Source: Chlorocebus sabaeus (taxonomy: Eukaryota > Chordata > Mammalia > Primates > Cercopithecidae). Taken from it: 64,000 nt of DNA. The notes beneath the pieces are model-generated. The model saw only the letters and a list, made by a program, of their open reading frames with translations, was not told the origin of the DNA and ran no database searches. The stretch's first letter is position 1. The number at the start of each line of letters is the position of its first letter. The position numbers and the translations under genes were made by a program. The stretch lies in the NCBI RefSeq assembly GCF_047675955.1, contig NC_132911.1, positions 71,085,133 to 71,149,132 on the forward strand, in the 5' to 3' direction. Below, in pieces: positions 58,067 through 64,000 of this stretch.

Positions 58067-58900
58067 CTCACTTTTAAGGGACAGTAAGTATGCTGTTCTA
58101 GAAAGTCTCCAAGGGAAAAAATAATGATTGACAAGGAAGATATTAACTGGAAGGAACAGTTAACTAGAGGGCATAATGTTGCAATTGCAGCCATGTAGAA
58201 AACTGATTTGAATTTCCTTCGTGTGTGTATATTTACATATGTGTTCTTGTGTGTTACATATGTATATGTCAGAGATTCCTGTGCCCCAAAAGACAAAAGT
58301 CACCTTTCAGAGAGTGTCATCCTTCTGTGTATATGAGCCCTCTCCCAGGAACCTGGAAACTTTGGTCCACTGGTGAGGTTATACATGGTCATGGGCTCTC
58401 TACCCCCTTGATAACCACACAGGACACAAAAACAGCAAGGCCCTATTTAAAGAAAAGAAAATGAATGACTATCTTCCATTTTGCAACAGCCATCATACAT
58501 AAATCTTGTAGTTCTTCAAAAAAAGTAACATTTTCTCATGTGGATAAGCCTTTACTCTCTGGCTAGCTGCTATACCTTATCTACCGCCTCCACCCCACCG
58601 AGGTGGGATATCTTGGAGCAGAGGTGCTTAGAGATCATAAGTGGATTCAAAGACTCCCTGATTTGTTTGTGATGGGTTAAGTAAGTGAAACTTTGTCTAA
58701 AAACTTGGGGTCACCAGAAAGGAAGTTACAGTCTGGCCCATGGGCATGACTTCCTCCAGGCCCCTCAGGAAGAAATTTAGAACAACGAACGGAGGTCACA
58801 TTTCAGTCCTCAGTTCCCTGGCATCTGAGGTCCACATGCCAGCAGATCCACCTGGTGGGGGTCCAGGTTTCTGAAAACAACTCAGATACATGTGCTAAGA
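58067..58900. other. Nothing firmly recognised
   Basis: The 58480-58890 part is GC-richer and may be an old ERVL/MaLR piece. Not assignable. Confidence 0.4.
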
Positions 58901-58903
58901 TGT

Positions 58904-59041
58904 TAAGACCTGTAATTCCAGCTACTCGAGAGGCTGAAGATGGAGGATTGCCTGGGCCCAGGAGGTCGAGGCTGCAGTGAGTCATGATAGTGCCACTGCA
59001 CAAAGTGAGACTCTTTGCACAAGTGAGCTACCCTGCCCAGC
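58904..59041. mobile_element. Chimeric Alu scrap, forward joined to reverse end
   Basis: Forward right-arm Alu (58904-58999) passes into GTGAGCTACCCTGCCCAGCC, the 5' end of an Alu in reverse. Confidence 0.7.
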
Positions 59042-59099
59042 CGACTATTTGTATTTTTAAAAATTGATCTAAGGGATACTAATCTTTTTTCTTTCTTTC

Positions 59100-59397
59100 T
59101 TTTTGTTTTTATGGAGACTCACTCTGTCACCCAGGCTGGAATGCAGTGGTGTGATCTCAGCTCATTGTAACCTCTGCCTCCTGGGTTCAAGAGATTCAGC
59201 GATTCTCATGCCTCAGCCTCCCAAGTAGCTGGCATTACAGGCGCCCACCACCACACCCAGCTAGTTTTCATATTTTTAGTAGAGACGGGATTTCACCATG
59301 TTGGCCAGGATGGTCTCCAACTCCTGATTTCAGGTAATCCACCCACCTCGGCCTCCCAAAGTGCTGAGATTACAGGCGTGAGCCACCGCTCCCAGCC
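59100..59397 (-). mobile_element. Alu (AluS-like)
   Basis: Full length with a small internal direct repeat (AGAGATTCAGCGATTC). Confidence 0.94.
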
Positions 59398-59479
59398 TAG
59401 AAGGTTCTTTTCATCCCTTTTTGCCTTCCCTGATCGCTTACAACTGAGTTAGGTGCCCCTGGCAGACACTTTTTGTTTT

Positions 59480-59571
59480 TTGTTTTGTTTTATTTTTAGA
59501 AATGGGTTCTCACTTTGTTGCCCAGGCTGGATTCAAACTCCTGGGCTCAAGATCCTCCTGTTTCAGCCTCC
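59480..59571 (-). mobile_element. Alu monomer fragment
   Basis: GTTCTCACTTTGTTGCCCAGGC to TTTCAGCCTCC, short. Confidence 0.75.
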
Positions 59572-59870
59572 CTCACATTCGGTTCATAGCATCCAGAAAT
59601 AATGTTTAACCAGTGATCTGAGCATCCCTTGGCCCAGTCAATTTGACACAAAAAATTAACCATCATGTATGTCTAGCAAAGGCATCATGCTTCCAGAGTC
59701 AGTCACTGTAGGGCAGCTTCCCGTTTGGCAAGCAGAGTTCAGGTCATGACAGAAGTATCAGCTACCTTGGCAGCCCAGTTCCATGGAATGGATTTAGAAA
59801 TTGTTACTATAAATCCAGCCCAGGTTAGTTTCATCTCATGATTCTGTAAGTCATTAATAACCTATAAACT

Positions 59871-60039
59871 TCTCCCTTCCCTTCCCTTCCCTTCCCTTCC
59901 CTTCCCTTCCCTTCCCTCCCCTCCCCTCCCCTCCCCTTCCCTCTCTCTCTCTCTCTTTCTTTCTCTCTCTCTTTTTCCCTCCCTCCCTCCCTCCTCTCAT
60001 TCCTTCCTTCTCTTTCTTTCTCTCTCTCCTTTTCTTTCC
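59871..60039 (+). repeat. Polypyrimidine tract (TTCCC)n-(TCCCC)n-(CT)n-(CCCT)n
   Basis: About 170 bases of C/T only with four unit types in sequence, joined to an Alu poly-T at 60040. Confidence 0.97.
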
Positions 60040-60130
60040 TTTTTTTTTTTTTTTTTGAGACAGGGTCTTGCTCCGTCACCCAGGCTGCAGTGCGGTGGCT
60101 CAATCACAGCTCACTGCAGCCTTGCCACCC
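60040..60130 (-). mobile_element. Alu 3' fragment
   Basis: Poly-T, GAGACAGGGTCTTGCTCCG, stops after about 90 bp. Confidence 0.88.
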
Positions 60131-60249
60131 TGGTAAGCCCCTTTCTATTTAAACTAGCTAAAGCAGATACTGCAGCCAAACTGATATACCTTCCTTACAC
60201 GTGGGGGTGACTTTATGACCCAGTTCTGGCAATAAAATATAAGTGGAAG

Positions 60250-60547
60250 CAGCCAGGCACGGTGGCTCACGCCTGTAATCCCAGCACTTTGGTAGGTGGA
60301 GGCGGGCGGATCACGAGGTCAGGAGATCGAAACCATCCTGGCTAACACAGTGAAACCTTGTCTCTACTAAAAATACAAAAAATTAGCCAGGCGTGGTGGC
60401 GGGCGCCTGTAGTCCCAGCTACTCAGGAGGTTGAGGCAAGAGAATGGCGTGAACCTGGAAGGCGGAGCTTGCAGTGAGCCGAGATTGAGCCACTGCACTC
60501 CAGCTTGGGCGACAGAGCGAGACTCCATCCAAAAAAAAAAAAAAAAA
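60250..60547 (+). mobile_element. AluY-like
   Basis: Full length with A17 tail followed by a (TA)n run. Confidence 0.95.
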
Positions 60548-60548
60548 C

Positions 60549-60575
60549 CATATATATATATATGTATATGTATAT
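60549..60575 (+). repeat. (TA)n/(TATG)n microsatellite
   Basis: Short AT-rich run directly after the Alu tail. Confidence 0.9.
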
Positions 60576-60669
60576 TTGTGGACCAACCGATGATTGATGA
60601 ACAAAGGCACTGAAGCATGAAATAGCTGTGTTTGTGTGCATGTGTTTACTAATAATTAAAATGTAAAAT

Positions 60670-60860
60670 AGGAAGTGGTGGAGGGCAGTGACATAGGAAG
60701 AGGGTTCATAAATCAAGTTAAGGGGTTAGACTTCATCCTTAGATCATGGGATACCACTGAAGGGATTTGAGCAAGTATGTTACATCTTCAGGTTTGCATT
60801 TTTTGATGGGTTACTTGGGTGCAGCCAATACTGAAGGCTGGGAAAACAGTCAAGGCTACA
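60670..60860 (+). mobile_element. L2-type fragment
   Basis: GGGATTTGAGCAAG..GTTACATCTTCAGGTTTGCATT matches the L2 3' region. Confidence 0.6.
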
Positions 60861-60942
60861 AATTATAAGGTAAAAATGATGAATACCTGCAATAATTATT
60901 CTTACATACGTTTACAAATGTCAGAATATCAGTAGGGATTTT

Positions 60943-61240
60943 GTTTTTTGTTTTTTTTGAGAGGAAGTCTTGCTCTGCTGCCCAGGCTGGTGTGCAGTGG
61001 CTCAGTCTTGGCTCAGTGCAACCTCCGCCTCCCCAGGTTCAAGCGATTCTCCTGCCTCAGCCTCTTGAGTAGCTGAAATTACAGGCTCCTGCCACCATGC
61101 CTGGCTAATTTTTTGTATTTTCAGTAGAGATGGGGTTTCACTGTGTTAGCCAGGCTGGTCTCGAACTCCTGACCTCATGATCCACCCGCCTCGGCCTCCC
61201 AATTTGCTGGGATTACAGGTGTGAGCCACTGCACCCAGCC
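60943..61240 (-). mobile_element. Alu (AluS/Y-like)
   Basis: Full length. Confidence 0.95.
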
Positions 61241-61486
61241 TGGTAGGGAAATTTTTTAACATGGCATTGCTAAGTCAGAGTGTGTACACTTACAATAGTG
61301 GGAGATACTGTCAAATTACATTTAAAAGAGCTTATACTCCCAACAGTACAAAAGTCCTCATTTCCTCACCTTCACTAATGATGAGTATTTTTTGTTTGTA
61401 TCATTGACAGGTGAAATATGTTCTTCCATTGCTTTTTAAATGTGTATTTCTTAATTATGCCTGAACTTGTGTATCTTTTCATAAAT

Positions 61487-61549
61487 CTCCCTCCCTCCCT
61501 CCCTCCCTCCCTCCCTCCCTCCCTCCCTTCCTCCCTCTCTTCCTTCCTC
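61487..61549 (+). repeat. (CCCT)n microsatellite
   Basis: About 14 CCCT units, then TTCC units, at the 3' (left) end of the next reverse Alu: an altered Alu tail. Confidence 0.96.
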
Positions 61550-61823
61550 AGATTCTCATTCTATCACCCAGGCTGAAGTGCAGCGGGACAATCTCAGCTC
61601 ACTGCAACCTCCACCCCCTGGGTTCAAGTGATTCTCCTGCCTCAGCCTGCCGAGTAGCTGGGATTACAGAAGCCTGCCAACATTCATGGCTAATTTTTGT
61701 ATTTTCAGTAGGGACGGGGGTCCTTGTTGGCCATGTTGGTCACGAACTCCTGACCTCAAGTGATCTGCCCACCTCAGCCTCCCAAAGTGCTGGGATTACA
61801 GGCGTGAGCCACCGTGCCCGGCC
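61550..61823 (-). mobile_element. Alu (AluS-like)
   Basis: Nearly full length; the poly-T has been replaced by the CCCT tract. Confidence 0.94.
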
Positions 61824-61894
61824 CTGTTTGGTTTCTTTGTATGAACTGCTGTTTCTTACCATTTGTGGAAGTTTTTCTTTTTTCTTTTTATTTT

Positions 61895-61962
61895 TTGGTG
61901 GGGGAGGAAGGACAGTCTCGCTCTGTCACCTAGGCTGGAATGCAGTGGCTCGATCTTGGCTC
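61895..61962 (-). mobile_element. Alu 3' stub
   Basis: ACAGTCTCGCTCTGTCACC to CTTGGCTCC only. CCATTTGTG repeats on both sides indicate a truncated insertion. Confidence 0.8.
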
Positions 61963-62464
61963 CCATTTGTGCAAGCTTCTACTAAGTTGTTGGTGTTTTG
62001 CTTTTTTGAAATCTGAGAACTGATTTTATGTAAAGAGATTTACTGCTTTATCATGTGTTGTGATTTTTTCCTCTGGCTTGTGTTTTGTCTTTTGACCTTG
62101 TCTTTTGTGAATTTTTTTTTATGTAGTCAAAATTAGCCATCTTTCCCTTTAAGGCAGCTTGCGGGTTTTTGTGTCATGCTTCACCTTGCATGTTTAACTC
62201 TTCATCAAATGGAGATAATGAGCCAGGGAAGACACACCTGGCTTGCACTGAGCTGCCTACATGCACTTTCTCAGCTATTATTTCATATCAACTTTGTGAG
62301 CTAAGGGGAAGAGGGCAAAAGGCAAGAGAAATGTGTTGAGAACAAACCCTATACCAAGTGCTTACCACAGTGAGAGACCTGTAGCAAAGGACAGTGTTTT
62401 CCAACCAAACTAGGGGTGCAAACTCAAGTGCTTTAAGCATCCAGGCAGTAACGGAGCAGGTAGT

Positions 62465-62585
62465 CTAGGAAAGGAACCAGGCTCTCAGAGCCATACTGCC
62501 TGGGCCTGAATCTGGGCTCTGATTAGCTGGACAACGCTGGGCAAGTTTCTCAGACTCTTTCCTAATCCATTTGCAAAGGTCCAGG
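62465..62585 (-). mobile_element. MIR fragment
   Basis: GGCCTGAATCTGGGCTCTG...CTGGGCAAGTTTCTCAG is the MIR core in reverse. Confidence 0.75.
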
Positions 62586-62589
62586 AAGG

Positions 62590-63612
62590 TCCTCAGTATC
62601 ACCACAGTCATTTTGGTGTGTTCTAAACTATATATAAGGTCAAATAAGTTGGAATACTGAGCAATTAGGTTGTAAATTGTTGATGCAGATAGTTCATCTC
62701 TACTGTATAATTGGGCTAAAATGTCCATACCATGACTGGAATGTGAGGAAAATAACGTAGCTTTATGTCCTGTATCATCTTGTTCTAGAATCCCCACTCC
62801 TGAAGAGGAAAACCACCTGCCAAACAGATCCCTTTTGATGTTAGTCTCTGTTCATTAAATATTCAGCCAAGTAAAAGATGAAGCTCTATCAGTGCTGTTT
62901 ACACTCAATGGGCTTCCTGCCTGCCCTTCTCCATCCATCCCTAGATGGCTTCAGGGAGCAGTTGTGAATCAAAAGAACATGGAGGGAGGGACTGCAGGCT
63001 CCCATGCTGTCTGTCCTCTGGGTCTAGACTGCACTGACATAGTGTCTGTCACCACCTGGTCCTTCAGGGTCATGCTGGCACCCACTGCTGAGATCCTGCA
63101 TCCTGCTTACAATCTCCCCTTTTGGGGGCCATGTACTCTGCGGCCTCCCGTGTTCTGGCATCCTGGCCTGAGTACTCTCAGCAGCTTGTGACCTGTGGCA
63201 GCCTGCAGTGTGGGGCTGCCCTCAGGACCCTCCCTCAGCCATTGCTCATCTTGCCTGCCCGGGGTGTGGCTCTGGGCAGAATCCAGAGCTTTGTCAGGCT
63301 TTGTCTAGAGAACTGTGGCAAGGTCAGCCCTTGTCTCCAATTCCTCACTGCCCCACGCTTACCTATTATTCCCAAGGTGGACACCAGTGGAGGTTGACAC
63401 TTCCACTATCTCTCAGTGCTTTGGCCTCCCTTCCCTGTTAGCACCTTTAGTAAAATTCCATTTATAGACCTCCAATCTTGGCGCTTATACACAGAGGGGA
63501 GCTTTTGGAACTTAGAATTCGATTTTCTCTCTTCATAAAGTATGAAATTTAAGTCTATTATCTTGCTTGCTAGAGACTCTCCAAGTTATTTTTGCATTTT
63601 CATTTCTTTTTT
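62590..63612. other. Unassigned GC-richer sequence
   Basis: The 62890-63440 part is about 55-60% GC without CpG enrichment and has short open frames but no splice-bounded exon I can support. It could be an old repeat or a UTR of the next gene. Confidence 0.4.
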
Positions 63613-63897
63613 GTTGAGACGGAGTTTTGCTCTCGTCACCCAGGCTGGAGGGCAATGGTGCTATCTCTACTCACTGCAACCTCTGCCTCCTGGGTTCAAG
63701 TGATTCTCCAGCCTCAGCCTCCCAAGTAGCTGGGATTATAGGCACCCGCCACCACGCCCAGGTAATTCTTGTATTTTTAGTAGAGACGGAGTTTCACCAT
63801 GTTGGCCAGGCTGATTTCGAACTCCTGACTGTAGGTGATCCATCCACCTTGGCCTCCCAAAGTACTGGGATTACAGGCATGAGCCACTGCACCCAGT
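63613..63897 (-). mobile_element. Alu (AluS-like)
   Basis: Full length. Confidence 0.95.
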
Positions 63898-64000
63898 CTA
63901 TTTTTGTATTTTCAAAGGTGTACAGTGACTTCGCCTTTGGCCCTTAAGTCAATGAGTTAGGGACACTGAGGGCCACAGATCAGTTTAGTAATTAAAAATA

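Larger units (their letters stand above)
61244..62180 (-). mobile_element. Old L1 fragment split by two Alus
   Basis: Reverse L1 ORF2/3' text at 61244-61486, 61824-61890 and 61963-62180 in order. Confidence 0.7.

Noticed and set aside
62465..62797. 110-codon frame on the - strand near the place expected for the neighbouring gene
   Set aside because: It overlaps a MIR and shows no bHLH or other recognisable sequence. I do not see any TCF24 exon.
1..64000. CRISPR arrays, operons, tRNA or rRNA genes
   Set aside because: None seen. The regular repeats are microsatellites and Alus, and the sequence is clearly primate nuclear DNA.

Overview
This window is primate nuclear DNA: it is packed with Alu SINEs on both strands (about 65 copies or pieces) and holds L1 pieces, MaLR and ERV1 LTRs, Tigger and MER5 DNA transposons, and spliced genes with canonical GT-AG introns. 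One young Alu (7291-7597) carries base changes I associate with Old World monkey AluY subfamilies, and the MCMDC2 exons differ from the human protein at scattered residues. I infer a cercopithecoid monkey and the region orthologous to human 8q13; no database was consulted.

Region 1-44 kb is the downstream part of MCMDC2 (+ strand). Eleven coding exons between 1425 and 43158 join in frame into 586 codons plus stop. Roughly the first 95 residues, by comparison with the human protein as I remember it, must lie upstream of the window. MCMDC2 is a meiotic MCM-like protein whose ATPase motifs are degenerate here. Its introns hold nearly everything else: Alus, an MER52-like solo LTR (16.1-17.3 kb), a THE1/MST LTR (17.9 kb), MER2 (19.5 kb), a nested L1 composite with a twin-primed inner L1 (31.2-34.7 kb), a MaLR provirus with both LTRs (35.3-37.8 kb), and a Tigger1 transposon interrupted by an Alu and an L1 3' end (38.4-40.9 kb).

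Region 45.9-49.7 kb is SNHG6 on the - strand, a 5'TOP-type snoRNA host gene starting in a CpG island and carrying box C/D snoRNA SNORD87 in an intron. It converges on MCMDC2, with about 2 kb between the likely polyadenylation sites.

Region 49.8-64 kb is intergenic in appearance: Alus, old L1 pieces, several polypyrimidine/polypurine tracts, a 0.2 kb local duplication (50.9 and 53.6 kb) and some unassigned unique sequence. I saw no recognisable exon of the next gene expected from human synteny (TCF24). I found no undescribed gene system. The notable content is the structure of the nested insertions, the local duplication, and the degenerate ATPase of MCMDC2.
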